DNA from: Acinetobacter sp. ANC 5054
Lineage (GTDB): Bacteria; Pseudomonadota; Gammaproteobacteria; Pseudomonadales; Moraxellaceae
Reading direction: 5' to 3'
Assembly (NCBI RefSeq): GCF_002135295.1
Contig: NZ_NEGG01000015.1
Location: 34,563 to 98,562, forward strand
Length of the DNA: 64,000 nt
A program made the position numbers and the translations under genes. A model generated the notes under the pieces. It saw only the letters and a program-made list of their open reading frames with translations, was not told the origin of the DNA and did not search any database. Shown here piece by piece: positions 11,976 to 21,479 of the stretch; position 1 is the stretch's first letter, and every line of letters starts with the position of its first letter.

Positions 11976-13010
11976 GTGAATACGATTACTCTTCTTCAGC
12001 CAGATGATTGGCATGCACATTTACGTGATGGTTTAGCACTTGCACGTACAGTTCCTGATTTAGCAAACCAATTTTCTCGCGCTATCTGTATGCCAAATAC
12101 AGTTCCACCAGTGAAAACTGTTGAAGAAGCAAATGCTTACCGTGAGCGTATCATGGCACATGTCCCTGAAGGTGTTCACTTTGACCCGCGAATGGTGCTG
12201 TATTTCACAGACAATACGCCTGCAAGCGAAGTGAAAAAAATTAAAGAATCTGAGCATGTAAATGCAATTAAGCTATACCCTGCAGGTGCAACCACCAACT
12301 CAGATAGTGGTGTAAGCGACATCAGTAAAGTGTATGGCGTGATTGAACAACTTGAAGAACATCAAGTGCCATTATTACTACATGGTGAAGTAACACATAA
12401 TCATGTGGATATTTTTGACCGTGAAAAACGTTTCTTAGATGAAGTTCTGTCTCCACTTTTAAAACAGTTCCCTAAATTAAAATTAGTTCTTGAACACATT
12501 ACAACGAGCGAAGCAGCGCATTTTGTCCTAGAACAAGATCGTAATGTTGCAGCGACCATTACACCTCAGCACTTATTGTTTAACCGTAACGATATGTTGG
12601 TTGGTGGTATTAAGCCGCATTTCTATTGTTTGCCTATTTTAAAACGTCAAACACATCAGCAAACCTTACTTGAAGTTGCGACCAGTGCGAATCCTAAATT
12701 TTTCTTAGGAACAGACAGCGCACCGCACTCAAAAAATGCTAAAGAAAATGCATGTGGCTGTGCAGGATGTTATAGTGCACCTACAGCAATTGAGCTCTAC
12801 GCTCAAGCATTTGATCAAGTCGGTAAAATCGACCGTTTAGAAGGTTTCGCTAGCCATTTTGGTGCAGACTTCTACGGACTCCCTCGAAATACCAATACCA
12901 TTACTTTGGTAAAAGAAGATCAAGTGATCCCTGAAAGTTTAGACTATTTGGATGGCGAAAAAATTATTCCGTTGTATGCGGGTAAGACCATTCAATGGAG
13001 AAAAGTGTGA
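11976..13010 (+). CDS. pyrC: Dihydroorotase (class II)
   Basis: Zinc enzyme of pyrimidine synthesis that cyclises carbamoyl-aspartate to dihydroorotate. The 344 aa match E. coli PyrC (348 aa). Metal ligands are visible: HAHLRDG at about 14-20, the carbamylated Lys in [12 protein letters not shown] near 100, histidines in LLHGEVT and LEHIT, and the catalytic Asp in LGTDSAPH near 250. It is followed by rnt in the same operon, with overlapping ends. Confidence 0.96.
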   Translation: MNTITLLQPDDWHAHLRDGLALARTVPDLANQFSRAICMPNTVPPVKTVEEANAYRERIMAHVPEGVHFDPRMVLYFTDNTPASEVKKIKESEHVNAIKLYPAGATTNSDSGVSDISKVYGVIEQLEEHQVPLLLHGEVTHNHVDIFDREKRFLDEVLSPLLKQFPKLKLVLEHITTSEAAHFVLEQDRNVAATITPQHLLFNRNDMLVGGIKPHFYCLPILKRQTHQQTLLEVATSANPKFFLGTDSAPHSKNAKENACGCAGCYSAPTAIELYAQAFDQVGKIDRLEGFASHFGADFYGLPRNTNTITLVKEDQVIPESLDYLDGEKIIPLYAGKTIQWRKV

Positions 13011-13654
13011 CAGATGAAACTCGACCAGTGATTGGTCAACGTTTCCGTGGATTTTTACCTGTAGTTGTCGATGTCGAAACCGCAGGTTTTAATTCTCAGA
13101 CCGATGCATTACTAGAAATTGCAGCCATTCCTATTGTGTATGATGCAGATGGTAATTTTGTGCCTGGTGAAGCTCACCATGCACATATCAATCCCTTCGA
13201 AGGTGCAAACCTCGACCGCCGTTCATTAGACTTTATTGGGGTAGATCCATTTAACCCAATGCGTATGGCCATGGCAGAAGATGAAAAATCTGCCTTGAAA
13301 CGTATTTTTAAGTCGGTGAATGAAGTACGTCGTCAACAAAACTGCACCCATGCTGTTTTGGTTGGACACAATGCACATTTCGATTTAGGTTTTGTACAAG
13401 CAGCGATTGCACGTACGGGAACGAAAAATCAAAACCCTTTCCATAGTTTTTCCGTATTCGATACAGTGACTTTGAGTGCTGTTATGTTTGGACAAACTGT
13501 GCTGGCAAAATCATGTATTCAAGCAGGTATTGAGTTTGATGGTAAAGAGGCACACTCTGCACTTTACGATACTCAGAAGACCGCTGAACTGTTCTGTTAT
13601 ATTTTGAACAAACTCGGCCCTCACCTACTTGACACTATGATGGCGGATCAATAA
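13007..13654 (+). CDS. rnt: Ribonuclease T
   Basis: DEDDh 3'-5' exoribonuclease that trims tRNA and 5S rRNA 3' ends and turns over tRNA CCA ends. Motifs visible in order are DVETAG (Exo I), [10 protein letters not shown] (Exo II) and [11 protein letters not shown] (Exo III). The length of about 215 aa equals E. coli RNase T. The GTG at 13007 is chosen because GGAG lies 6 nt upstream and it overlaps the pyrC stop. An in-frame ATG at 12995 (219 aa) lacks a Shine-Dalgarno sequence. The 3' end of rnt doubles as the promoter of the following tRNA-Glu gene, a fitting neighbour for a tRNA-maturation enzyme. Confidence 0.92.
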   Translation: MTDETRPVIGQRFRGFLPVVVDVETAGFNSQTDALLEIAAIPIVYDADGNFVPGEAHHAHINPFEGANLDRRSLDFIGVDPFNPMRMAMAEDEKSALKRIFKSVNEVRRQQNCTHAVLVGHNAHFDLGFVQAAIARTGTKNQNPFHSFSVFDTVTLSAVMFGQTVLAKSCIQAGIEFDGKEAHSALYDTQKTAELFCYILNKLGPHLLDTMMADQ

Positions 13655-13657
13655 GAT
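13629..13657 (+). promoter_or_regulatory. tRNA-Glu promoter inside the rnt 3' end
   Basis: TTGACA is followed after exactly 17 bp by TAAGAT, whose first three bases (13652-13654) are the rnt stop codon. The -10 ends 17 bp before the tRNA, the same spacing as at the other two tRNA-Glu promoters. A hairpin GATGGCGG-N12-CCGCCATC (13639-13666) overlaps it. Confidence 0.7.
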
Positions 13658-13674
13658 ACCGCCATCTTCTAAAC

Positions 13675-13750
13675 GTCCCTATCGTCTAGAGGCCTAGGAC
13701 ATCGCCCTTTCACGGCGGTAACCGGGGTTCGAATCCCCGTAGGGACGCCA
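13675..13750 (+). tRNA. tRNA-Glu (anticodon UUC), copy 1
   Basis: A 76-nt tRNA with an encoded CCA end. The acceptor stem GTCCCTA pairs with TAGGGAC, the anticodon loop is CTTTCAC with anticodon TTC, and the T-arm carries GGTTCGAAT. The sequence is identical to four further copies in this window. Confidence 0.97.
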
Positions 13751-13873
13751 ATTTATACTTCTATTCTTATTCATTTTTTTAAGTCAATTTCTGCTTATTA
13801 TTAATTTTCTTTTTCATTAAACTTAAATGCTCCCCCTATTTTAATTTTTTTCCAAACAAATAAGTTGAATTTT

Positions 13874-13894
13874 AATGCAAATAGTTCTCATTAC
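13874..13894. promoter_or_regulatory. Fur box upstream of the TonB-dependent receptor
   Basis: The reverse complement reads GTAATGAGAACTATTTGCAT, close to the Fur pattern of AATGA/GAATnATTTGC half-sites. A second, partial site AATGATAATCGC lies at 13917-13928. Both sit just upstream of the receptor start, indicating repression by iron. Confidence 0.6.
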
Positions 13895-13958
13895 TATTGA
13901 TTGTTTACTCAAAGTTAATGATAATCGCTAGCGTTTTCATCTGCACATTTATACGCTC

Positions 13959-16475
13959 ATGCGCTTTGCCTACTCTCCACTTAGTTTTGCTATTCTCTCG
14001 GTCTTAGCTGTCCAAACTTATGCTAATGAATCGACAGACCAAGTCATTCAATCAGCCCCTGTTTCAATGACGCCTATCGAAGTTGAAATCAAAGCGAAGC
14101 AAGAAGTGGGTAAAACCATTTACAGCAAAGAAGATTTAGAAAAAACGCCGAATAGTTCTAAAAATATCACTGACTTTTTAAAAGTTAACCCAAATGTGCA
14201 GTTTAGCCAAAATCAAAATGCTTCAGGGTCACAAGCAGAATTAAAACCAGCTGAAATTTCAATCAATGGCGCACAAACATTCCAAAACAATTTTATCGTT
14301 AATGGCGTATCGAATAACTTACTTATAAACCCGACAGATTCTGACTCAAACACCATGCACAGTTTTGGAACTGGGTCACAAGCAATGGCAGTGAACACAG
14401 ATTTAATTTGTTCCCTTGAAGTTTTAGATAGCAATGTTTCTGCTGCTTATGGTCAATTCACAGGTGGTGTAATCAATGCACAAACATGTGCTCCACAGAC
14501 TGAAATTGGCAAAATACATGGTTCAATCACATATGACTATACTGAAAGTGATTGGGCTCGATACAATATTATTAGCCAAAAAGAACAAGATTTATTTGAA
14601 GAACCGAGTGATACCAACCAAAAGGAATATACTAAACAAGGATTGAGCACAAATGTCTACGGAAAACTCTCTGAACAATGGGGATTTAATAGCTATGTGT
14701 CAAAAAGAAACTCAGTTATACCTGTCTTAAGTGGTTTCGAAAGCCCCAAAAAAATTAATCAAGAACGAAACAATATCAATCTAGGAACAACTTTATTCTA
14801 CTCACCATCTGAGACAATCAAATCTAAATTCGGCTTCGATTATGGACTACTAGATAGTCTTCACTATGCGGAAAGTCGACGTGATTCAGAAAGTACGCTT
14901 GATACTGAAACAGTAACTTTGTTTTCAGAATTAGAACACCGTTTTGGTCCAGCTACTATCACACACAAACTAAACTTCCAAAACTCTGACAGTAGCCGTG
15001 AATCTGACAAAGATTACGGTCTGATCTGGCATTTCGCCGAAGGCAGTAAAGATTGGACAGACTCAAAAACTGTTTCAGAAGGGACTATGCTAGGCCAATT
15101 AGAGCAAAATCAAACTGCTTTAAGTTATGACGTACAAGCCGAATTTGATTTATTTAAGATCGGTCAAACACAGCACAGTGTTTTAGGTGGTTTAGGTTAT
15201 AGTCATGCAGAAGTTGATTGGAAACGCGCTTACGATGTCTTAATTACAAATAGCAATTCAACAAATCTTAAAAATTTAGGCAATTATACTTGTCAAGCAG
15301 ATGACTACTTATGCGATGCTAATACTACTGTTCAGGGTTGGACTGGACAATATTTTGCATCTGCATCCATTTATAAGGCAGGTGAATTTTCAGCACAACA
15401 AGACCGTTTTAATGCGTTTATTGAAGATAATATTCAGTGGTCAGATCAATTTTCAACACGTTTAGGCATTCGTGCAGACTATGATTCTTTAAGCTCTAAT
15501 TTCAATATTGCTCCACGTAGCTCACTGTCTTACAAACCTTTCAACGATGACAGATTGCAAGTATTAGCTGGATGGAACCGCTATTATGGACAGCAGACAT
15601 TAGGTACTGAACTTAATGATGCAATTGGTCAGCTAATGTATAAGTCAACACGTCCAAACCCTGAAACCGATTGGGTTGAGTCATTTTCAAGTTCATCAAC
15701 CTCTACACGCCGCTCAGAACTTAAGACGCCGTTTAGCGATGAAACAGTATTTGGGGTGAATACCCAAATTAAAAACTGGGATTTAGGTCTAAAATGGGTT
15801 AATCGTAAGTTTCAGGATGAAATATCTCGTAACCGTACGGACATTCCTCAAGATGGCTTTAACTTCTCTTACGAATATGCTAATGACGGACATGGTGAAG
15901 CAGATATCTATTCTCTGACACTGAGAAATCGTGAAGCAATAAATTTTGCAGGTACACAACATTTATTTGCATTAGGTTTTGATTATAGTGAAATCTTCCG
16001 CAGCTATACTGACTATACATCTGCATATCAAGATGCAGACCAAGACCGCTTGATTTCCTATGATGGTAAAATCATACAATGGGCAGACATCCCAGCGCCA
16101 AACTTTAATCAGCCTTGGACGGCTCGTATTAATTGGGACATCGCTTTTGATGCTACTCCACTAAAAGTATCAAACTTCTTTAGTTATAAAGATAGTTATG
16201 ACGATATGATTTCAAATGGAAAAATCGAACATAACGGTTCCAAGATTGACTCTTATATTGCTTCAGAAATAAAACCTAAGTTTACATGGGATATGCGAAC
16301 AACTTATGACTTAGATTTAGGTAAAGATTTAAAAGCTATTTTTGGTCTAACAATTAATAATATAACAAACCGAGTGAATACATATGTGACTGGTGCAGCT
16401 AGCACATCGAGTACTCCTCGAGTTATGACTGAACTCGGACGTCAATTCATTGCAGATGTCACTTTCAAATTCTAA
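13959..16475 (+). CDS. TonB-dependent outer-membrane receptor (probable iron/siderophore)
   Basis: Outer-membrane beta-barrel that takes up a chelated ligand using TonB energy. The 838 aa comprise a signal peptide (about 1-22, ending AVQTYA), a plug domain (about 45-180, with QTFQNNFIVNGVSNN and AYGQFTGGVINAQT), and a long barrel of alternating strands ending in aromatic F (ADVTFKF), as expected for BAM recognition. Fur-like sites upstream suggest iron regulation. The substrate is unknown. Two cysteine pairs in an extracellular-loop-like stretch (CQADDYLC) may form a disulfide. Confidence 0.88.
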   Translation: MRFAYSPLSFAILSVLAVQTYANESTDQVIQSAPVSMTPIEVEIKAKQEVGKTIYSKEDLEKTPNSSKNITDFLKVNPNVQFSQNQNASGSQAELKPAEISINGAQTFQNNFIVNGVSNNLLINPTDSDSNTMHSFGTGSQAMAVNTDLICSLEVLDSNVSAAYGQFTGGVINAQTCAPQTEIGKIHGSITYDYTESDWARYNIISQKEQDLFEEPSDTNQKEYTKQGLSTNVYGKLSEQWGFNSYVSKRNSVIPVLSGFESPKKINQERNNINLGTTLFYSPSETIKSKFGFDYGLLDSLHYAESRRDSESTLDTETVTLFSELEHRFGPATITHKLNFQNSDSSRESDKDYGLIWHFAEGSKDWTDSKTVSEGTMLGQLEQNQTALSYDVQAEFDLFKIGQTQHSVLGGLGYSHAEVDWKRAYDVLITNSNSTNLKNLGNYTCQADDYLCDANTTVQGWTGQYFASASIYKAGEFSAQQDRFNAFIEDNIQWSDQFSTRLGIRADYDSLSSNFNIAPRSSLSYKPFNDDRLQVLAGWNRYYGQQTLGTELNDAIGQLMYKSTRPNPETDWVESFSSSSTSTRRSELKTPFSDETVFGVNTQIKNWDLGLKWVNRKFQDEISRNRTDIPQDGFNFSYEYANDGHGEADIYSLTLRNREAINFAGTQHLFALGFDYSEIFRSYTDYTSAYQDADQDRLISYDGKIIQWADIPAPNFNQPWTARINWDIAFDATPLKVSNFFSYKDSYDDMISNGKIEHNGSKIDSYIASEIKPKFTWDMRTTYDLDLGKDLKAIFGLTINNITNRVNTYVTGAASTSSTPRVMTELGRQFIADVTFKF

Positions 16476-16485
16476 TATGACCACT

Positions 16486-16508
16486 AGAGAGCTTTAGCTC
16501 TCTTTTTT
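16486..16508 (+). terminator. Terminator of the TonB-dependent receptor
   Basis: Perfect stem AGAGAGC-ttta-GCTCTCT followed by a T-run, 10 bp behind the stop codon. Confidence 0.8.
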
Positions 16509-16601
16509 AAATCTATTAATTTTCAAAAAATCTAAAAGGCTTACAGCCCGAGCAGTTTTGTTTATACTTAAGCTATATATTTATGGATCTAAGAATCTAC
16601 T

Positions 16602-16754
16602 ATGTTAAAAAAGCTGCTTGTGGTTTTAGCCATTTTATTTCCATCTGCACTGTATCTTTATATTGTGAACAAAGATCAAAACACTACGCCAAAAGCAGAG
16701 CAAACTCAGCCGAATACGACCTCTCAACCTCAGTATCAAACGCCAGATAAATAA
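16602..16754 (+). CDS. 50-aa membrane-anchored small protein
   Basis: A short ORF of 50 codons. Residues 2-22 form one hydrophobic helix after MLKK, and the rest is a polar tail rich in Gln, Thr, Pro and Asn (about 24-50). The topology is a single N-terminal anchor with a soluble tail. A TATACT/TATATA-rich segment 25-40 bp upstream could be a promoter, but no good ribosome-binding site is seen. I do not recognise the family. Confidence 0.5.
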   Translation: MLKKLLVVLAILFPSALYLYIVNKDQNTTPKAEQTQPNTTSQPQYQTPDK

Positions 16755-16882
16755 GCATATTATCGCTATATAAATATTTATTTTTTAGATGAATATTCAC
16801 ATATTGTTAGGAAAATTCGATATAACACATATTTAAGTTATTTCAATCATAAAATAGACCTTTCCCCTGTTTATTTTTTTAT

Positions 16883-18313
16883 ATGCAATCATCCTCTGAA
16901 CCTTCACAGCATTCGCCTGATGAAGGACAAAATCCATCGCTAAAGAGAGCCATGACCACACGTCATTTGGTGATGCTTTCTTTAGGTGGTGCTATTGGTA
17001 CTGGTTTGTTCATGGGTTCAGGTGAAGTTATTTCACAAGCTGGCCCACTTGGTGCAGTACTTGCCTATATTATTGGTGGTCTGATCGCTTATATGGTCAT
17101 GCTCTGCCTTGGTGAACTCGCAGTACACCTACCTGTTTCAGGTTCTTTTGGGGCATTCGCGACAAACTATATTGGACCTGGTACAGGCTATATGGTGTCA
17201 TGGATGTACTGGCTTGGGTGGTCAGCAACATTAGGAACAGAATTTACCGCAGCCGCAATTTTAATGCAGGAATGGTTTCCTCAAACCTCGATTTGGTTAT
17301 GGACACTCATCTTTGCAGCTGGCGTCCTGATTTCGAATTTAAGCTCCACACGAACTTTTGCCGAGTCTGAATTTTGGTTGTCGATGGTCAAAGTTGCAAC
17401 AGTATTAATATTCATTATTCTTGGCTTTGCTTGCATCTTCGGTTTCGTACCTTTCCAAGGCTATGAATCTGCACCAATGTTCCATAATCTGCTCGATCAT
17501 GGCTGGTTACCGAATGGATTATTCCCGCTTTTCGCAACTTTATTGATTGTAAACTTTGCGTTTAATGGCACGGAAATGATTGGTATTGCAGCGGGTGAAA
17601 CTGAAAATCCTGAAAAGAATGTACCCAAAGCAATTCATGCAGCTGTATGGCGCCTGATCATTTTCTTTGTCGGCACGATTATTGTCATTAGTTCACTGTT
17701 GACCTATACCGATGCAGGCTTAAATGTTGGCGGTCATGGCGGTCTAAGTAGTAGTCCTTTCGTTTCGGTATTTAATCTGATGGGTATTCCTTATGCTGAA
17801 GATTTAATTCGTTTCGTGATTATTACAGCTTTGCTTTCAACTGCAAATTCAGGCTTATACGCAGCATCTCGTATGATGTGGGCGCTTTCAGCTCAGAAAC
17901 AATTACCGCGAGCGTTTGGTAAATTAACAAAATCTGGTGTGCCTTATGTTGCAGTTTGGGTCACTATGATTGGTGGTTTACCGGGTTTATTGTCTGAACA
18001 ATTTGGCGCAGATGTCATCTTTAAAAACTTAATGGGTGTGGCTGCATTTACCATGGTGATTGTTTGGATGAGCATTTGCTGGAGCCAATTCAATTTCCGT
18101 CGCCAGTGGTTGAAATCAGGGCATTCGGTTTCTGACTTAAAATTCCGTACACCGTGGTTCCCGCTTGTCCCTATTCTTGGTTTTGTCTGCTGTACCGCAA
18201 CTGGTCTTAGTATGGCGGCTGACCCTGAAATGCTTTCGGGCTTTATTGGTTGCTTATTATTTATGGCAGCTTGCTATGCAGGATATTATTGGTTGTATCA
18301 CAATCAAGATTAA
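16883..18313 (+). CDS. Amino-acid permease (APC superfamily, MmuP/LysP-like), paralogue 1
   Basis: Inner-membrane amino-acid:H+ symporter of 476 aa with about 12 TM helices. The substrate-binding helix-1 motif GGAIGTGLFMGSGE lies at about 32-46 and AGETENP near 255. The sequence pattern resembles S-methylmethionine permease MmuP, but the substrate cannot be assigned safely. It is a close paralogue of the gene at 18689-20107, and both lie directly next to a tRNA-Glu. The ATG is preceded by a T-run rather than a Shine-Dalgarno sequence. An intrinsic terminator follows. Confidence 0.9.
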   Translation: MQSSSEPSQHSPDEGQNPSLKRAMTTRHLVMLSLGGAIGTGLFMGSGEVISQAGPLGAVLAYIIGGLIAYMVMLCLGELAVHLPVSGSFGAFATNYIGPGTGYMVSWMYWLGWSATLGTEFTAAAILMQEWFPQTSIWLWTLIFAAGVLISNLSSTRTFAESEFWLSMVKVATVLIFIILGFACIFGFVPFQGYESAPMFHNLLDHGWLPNGLFPLFATLLIVNFAFNGTEMIGIAAGETENPEKNVPKAIHAAVWRLIIFFVGTIIVISSLLTYTDAGLNVGGHGGLSSSPFVSVFNLMGIPYAEDLIRFVIITALLSTANSGLYAASRMMWALSAQKQLPRAFGKLTKSGVPYVAVWVTMIGGLPGLLSEQFGADVIFKNLMGVAAFTMVIVWMSICWSQFNFRRQWLKSGHSVSDLKFRTPWFPLVPILGFVCCTATGLSMAADPEMLSGFIGCLLFMAACYAGYYWLYHNQD

Positions 18314-18335
18314 TCGTTGATCAAACTATAAAATG

Positions 18336-18370
18336 AGAGCGAATTCATCATGTTATGGGTTCGCTTTTTT
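18336..18370 (+). terminator. Terminator of permease paralogue 1
   Basis: Six-base stem AGCGAA/TTCGCT with a 16-nt loop followed by TTTTTT, about 23 bp behind the stop codon. Confidence 0.6.
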
Positions 18371-18445
18371 ATATGGAAAATTGATTAATGAGTCAGCTTA
18401 TATGCATGAATAATATGCAGTTAAATCATAATTTATAAATTTCCT

Positions 18446-18474
18446 TTGACTCATTTTCGAATTATTCATACTAT
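18446..18474 (+). promoter_or_regulatory. Promoter of tRNA-Glu copy 2
   Basis: TTGACT-N17-TACTAT, with the -10 ending 16 bp before the tRNA. Confidence 0.75.
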
Positions 18475-18490
18475 AACAGCACCTCGCAAC

Positions 18491-18566
18491 GTCCCTATCG
18501 TCTAGAGGCCTAGGACATCGCCCTTTCACGGCGGTAACCGGGGTTCGAATCCCCGTAGGGACGCCA
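18491..18566 (+). tRNA. tRNA-Glu (anticodon UUC), copy 2
   Basis: A 76-nt tRNA identical to copy 1, with encoded CCA. It has its own promoter at 18446-18474 and lies between the two permease paralogues. Confidence 0.97.
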
Positions 18567-18688
18567 TATCTTTTGTCAGCTCTGACAAACTTAAAGTTTA
18601 TTTATCTATAATTTATATTAATTGATTGCATCATCCTTGCATTCTTCTCTACAATTACTCGCTTCATTCTTTCATTCTCCTTTTCTCT

Positions 18689-20107
18689 ATGCAGTCATCT
18701 CATTCTCCGAATGATGCTTCGCATCAGGGCAATTCTGCGCCGTTAAAACGCGCTATGAGTACTCGACATCTGGTTATGATTTCGCTTGGCGGCGCAATCG
18801 GTACTGGTTTATTTTTAGGTTCGGGTGAAGTCATTGCACAAACGGGGCCTGTAGGTGCCATTCTTTCTTATTTCTTAGGCGGTGTCATCGCCTACATGGT
18901 TATGCTTTGCTTAGGCGAGCTTGCCGTTCACATGCCTGAATCTGGGTCGTTTGGTGCTTATGCTAAACGCTATATCGGGCCGGGTACGGGTTATACCATC
19001 ACTTGGCTGTACTGGCTGACGTGGTCAGTAACATTAGGGACTGAATTTACCGCAGCCGCTTTGCTGATGCAGGAATGGTTCCCTGACAGCTCGATGTGGA
19101 TGTGGACCTTAATTTTTGGTGCATTTGTATTCTGTCTGAATATGATTTCAACCAAATGGTTTGCCGAATCTGAATTTTGGCTGGCCTTGGTTAAAGTCAT
19201 TACCGTTGTTGCCTTTATTATTTTAGGTCTATTGGCGATCTTTGGGGTATTAGGTTACCGAGGCTTTGAGACTGCACCACTATTTAGCAATCTCACCGCA
19301 CAAGGTTGGTTCCCTGAAGGTTTGTTCCCGATCTTTGCAACCATGTTGATTGTGAACTTTGCATTCTCAGGCACTGAACTGATTGGTGTTGCAGCGGGTG
19401 AAACCAAAGATCCTGCGAAAAATGTACCCAAAGCCATTAATACTGCGATTTTCCGCTTATTGATTTTCTTTGTCGGTACGATTGTCGTGATTACAGCTTT
19501 ATTGCCTCACCAAGAAGCAGGCTTATCTGCTGAAGGTGTGAGCAGCTCACCATTCGTAACGGTATTCCAGCACATTGGTATTCCATACGCAGAAGACATT
19601 ATTCGCTTTGTGATTATCACCGCTTTACTTTCCGCTGCGAACTCAGGTTTATTTGCTGCATCTCGTATGATGTGGTCATTATCGTATAGCAAACAATTGC
19701 CAGCGGTATTCTCTAAGGTGAATTCACGCGGTATTCCTTATGTTGCGGTCATTGTCACCATGATTGGCGGTATGCCAGGTTTGCTTTCTGAGCAATTTGC
19801 CCCTGAAACAATCTTCAAAAACTTATTGGGTGTTGCGGCATTTACCATGGTTGTGGTGTGGATGAGCATTTGCTTAAGCCAATTCAACTTCCGCCGCCAA
19901 TGGTATAAAGAAGGTAAAACAGCCAAAGATTTAGCATTTGCTGCTCCACTGTTTCCAATTGTGCCAATTCTAGGTTTTGCATTCTGCTTAATTACTTGCA
20001 TTAGTATGGTATTTGACCCAGAAATGCTGACAGGTTTCATTTGCTGTATGGTCTTTATCATTGCGTGTTACATCAGCTACTACACGCTGTATCACAACAA
20101 AAACTGA
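18689..20107 (+). CDS. Amino-acid permease (APC superfamily, MmuP/LysP-like), paralogue 2
   Basis: The 472-aa paralogue of the upstream permease shares nearly every motif with it (GGAIGTGLFLGSGEVIAQTGP, the AGETKDPAKNVPKAI loop, LLSAANSGLFAASRMMW). The frame is open from 18626, but the ATG at 18689 is chosen because it begins MQSSHSP, aligning with MQSSSEP of paralogue 1. As there, a T-rich stretch and no Shine-Dalgarno sequence precede the ATG. The pair probably arose by tandem duplication together with the tRNA-Glu genes. The substrate is unknown. Confidence 0.9.
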   Translation: MQSSHSPNDASHQGNSAPLKRAMSTRHLVMISLGGAIGTGLFLGSGEVIAQTGPVGAILSYFLGGVIAYMVMLCLGELAVHMPESGSFGAYAKRYIGPGTGYTITWLYWLTWSVTLGTEFTAAALLMQEWFPDSSMWMWTLIFGAFVFCLNMISTKWFAESEFWLALVKVITVVAFIILGLLAIFGVLGYRGFETAPLFSNLTAQGWFPEGLFPIFATMLIVNFAFSGTELIGVAAGETKDPAKNVPKAINTAIFRLLIFFVGTIVVITALLPHQEAGLSAEGVSSSPFVTVFQHIGIPYAEDIIRFVIITALLSAANSGLFAASRMMWSLSYSKQLPAVFSKVNSRGIPYVAVIVTMIGGMPGLLSEQFAPETIFKNLLGVAAFTMVVVWMSICLSQFNFRRQWYKEGKTAKDLAFAAPLFPIVPILGFAFCLITCISMVFDPEMLTGFICCMVFIIACYISYYTLYHNKN

Positions 20108-20133
20108 TACACAGCTGCATCAAACGCAACATT

Positions 20134-20160
20134 AAAGAGCAACTTCGGTTGCTCTTTTTT
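20134..20160 (+). terminator. Terminator of permease paralogue 2
   Basis: Strong hairpin AAAGAGCAAC-TTCG-GTTGCTCTTT with a stable tetraloop and T-tail, 27 bp behind the stop codon. Confidence 0.9.
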
Positions 20161-20208
20161 ATTTATACTGAAATGAAAATAAAACGTTTGATGTTTCAGG
20201 AGCGGCTT

Positions 20209-21153
20209 ATGAATATAATATTTATTCACGGGATGAACCAACAACAGCAAACTGCTCAATCTTTAGAAAAACGTTGGCTCAATTTGCTTGAACAAAGTCT
20301 AAAAAATATCCATCAACACTGTCAGTTTTCTTATTTAAAGCAGCATTTTCGTATGCCCTTTTATGGTGACCTGCTTTCACGCCATCATCTAGAAAACACC
20401 CTAAGTGCCAGCACCTTGATGCCGCAAACTTGGCCGCATATCCCCTTTATCCATCCAGCAAAAACTCAAGCGCAACATGCAAAAATAGATGAACATCAGC
20501 CGGAAACCATTCCTCTACCAGAAATGCAGATGAATGATAGTCATAGCTTTCAGCATGAGCTACATGAGCTAGGCGCATTAAGTAAAGATTATGCTTTGCG
20601 CGATTTTGCCCTGCTGATGAATTATTTTCCGAAATTGCATGCCACGCTATTACAGAAATTTTTAGTGGAAACTTATTTGTATTTATCCAATCCGCATTTT
20701 ATCCGTGAAGTGCATCAGCGTATCCATAAGCAATTGCACACCTCTAAACCCAATGTACTGGTGGCACATTCTTTAGGTTCAGTCATTGCCTATCACTTTC
20801 TACTGCTGCATCCTGAGTTAAAAATTACTCATTTTATAACACTGGGTTCACCCTTAGCCTTTCGGGTGATTCAAGGCCATTTGCCACAGCCCATTCAACG
20901 GCCAAAAGCCATCTTGGGTGATTGGATTAATTTTTACTCTCACGATGATTTTCTTACCGCATTTCCTTTGCAAAAAGCACCTTTTGATTTCAGCCCTGCA
21001 ATTATCAATCACCAAATCCGCACATCGATTGACCGTCCGCATGATATTGACGGATATTTAAAACATCCTGATGTGATAAACGCCATTGTAAATACGTTTA
21101 AAAATCCAGCACAAACAATGTATTTTTCCAACATTCCCGCCAGATTGTTTTAA
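20209..21153 (+). CDS. Alpha/beta-fold hydrolase / putative serine esterase
   Basis: The 314-aa cytoplasmic protein opens with the beta-strand and oxyanion loop MNIIFIHGMNQ and carries the nucleophile elbow AHSLGS (Ser near 185). A late His in IDRPHDIDGY suggests a complete Ser-His-acid triad. The frame is open from 20041 within the permease, but the ATG at 20209 has AGGAG 6 nt upstream and lies beyond the permease terminator. The substrate is unknown, and a lipase- or PGAP1-like fold is possible. Confidence 0.8.
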   Translation: MNIIFIHGMNQQQQTAQSLEKRWLNLLEQSLKNIHQHCQFSYLKQHFRMPFYGDLLSRHHLENTLSASTLMPQTWPHIPFIHPAKTQAQHAKIDEHQPETIPLPEMQMNDSHSFQHELHELGALSKDYALRDFALLMNYFPKLHATLLQKFLVETYLYLSNPHFIREVHQRIHKQLHTSKPNVLVAHSLGSVIAYHFLLLHPELKITHFITLGSPLAFRVIQGHLPQPIQRPKAILGDWINFYSHDDFLTAFPLQKAPFDFSPAIINHQIRTSIDRPHDIDGYLKHPDVINAIVNTFKNPAQTMYFSNIPARLF

Positions 21154-21200
21154 ATTTATGCACTCAGTAGCTAAATCTGAAATTATTTATAGAAATGCGT

Positions 21201-21229
21201 TTGACACCCCTCTGTTTTCACCCTATTAT
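21201..21229 (+). promoter_or_regulatory. Strong promoter of the triple tRNA-Glu cluster
   Basis: Near-consensus TTGACA-N17-TATTAT followed by a GC-rich discriminator (ACGCCCACC), as in stringently controlled stable-RNA promoters. The -10 ends 17 bp before the first tRNA. Confidence 0.85.
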
Positions 21230-21246
21230 ACGCCCACCTCTGAAAC

Positions 21247-21322
21247 GTCCCTATCGTCTAGAGGCCTAGGACATCGCCCTTTCACGGCGGTAACCGGGGT
21301 TCGAATCCCCGTAGGGACGCCA
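21247..21322 (+). tRNA. tRNA-Glu (anticodon UUC), copy 3
   Basis: A 76-nt tRNA identical to copies 1 and 2, with encoded CCA. It is the first of a three-gene tandem transcribed from 21201-21229. Confidence 0.97.
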
Positions 21323-21346
21323 ATTTTCAGAAGTAGATTTTATTAA

Positions 21347-21422
21347 GTCCCTATCGTCTAGAGGCCTAGGACATCGCCCTTTCACGGCGGTAACCGGGGT
21401 TCGAATCCCCGTAGGGACGCCA
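21347..21422 (+). tRNA. tRNA-Glu (anticodon UUC), copy 4
   Basis: Identical 76-nt copy, 24 bp behind copy 3. No separate promoter is seen, so it is probably co-transcribed. Confidence 0.97.
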
Positions 21423-21479
21423 TTACTTCAAGTGATTTGATCAAACAAAAGTAGCGGTTTAAAATTTATTTTCTGTACT

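Noticed and set aside
20041..20208. Longer N-terminus for the alpha/beta hydrolase beginning inside permease paralogue 2
   Set aside because: It would read through the permease end and its terminator, and an AGGAG site places the true start at 20209.
21158..21346. ORF across tRNA-Glu copy 3
   Set aside because: It covers a strong tRNA promoter and a tRNA gene, so it cannot be a meaningful protein.
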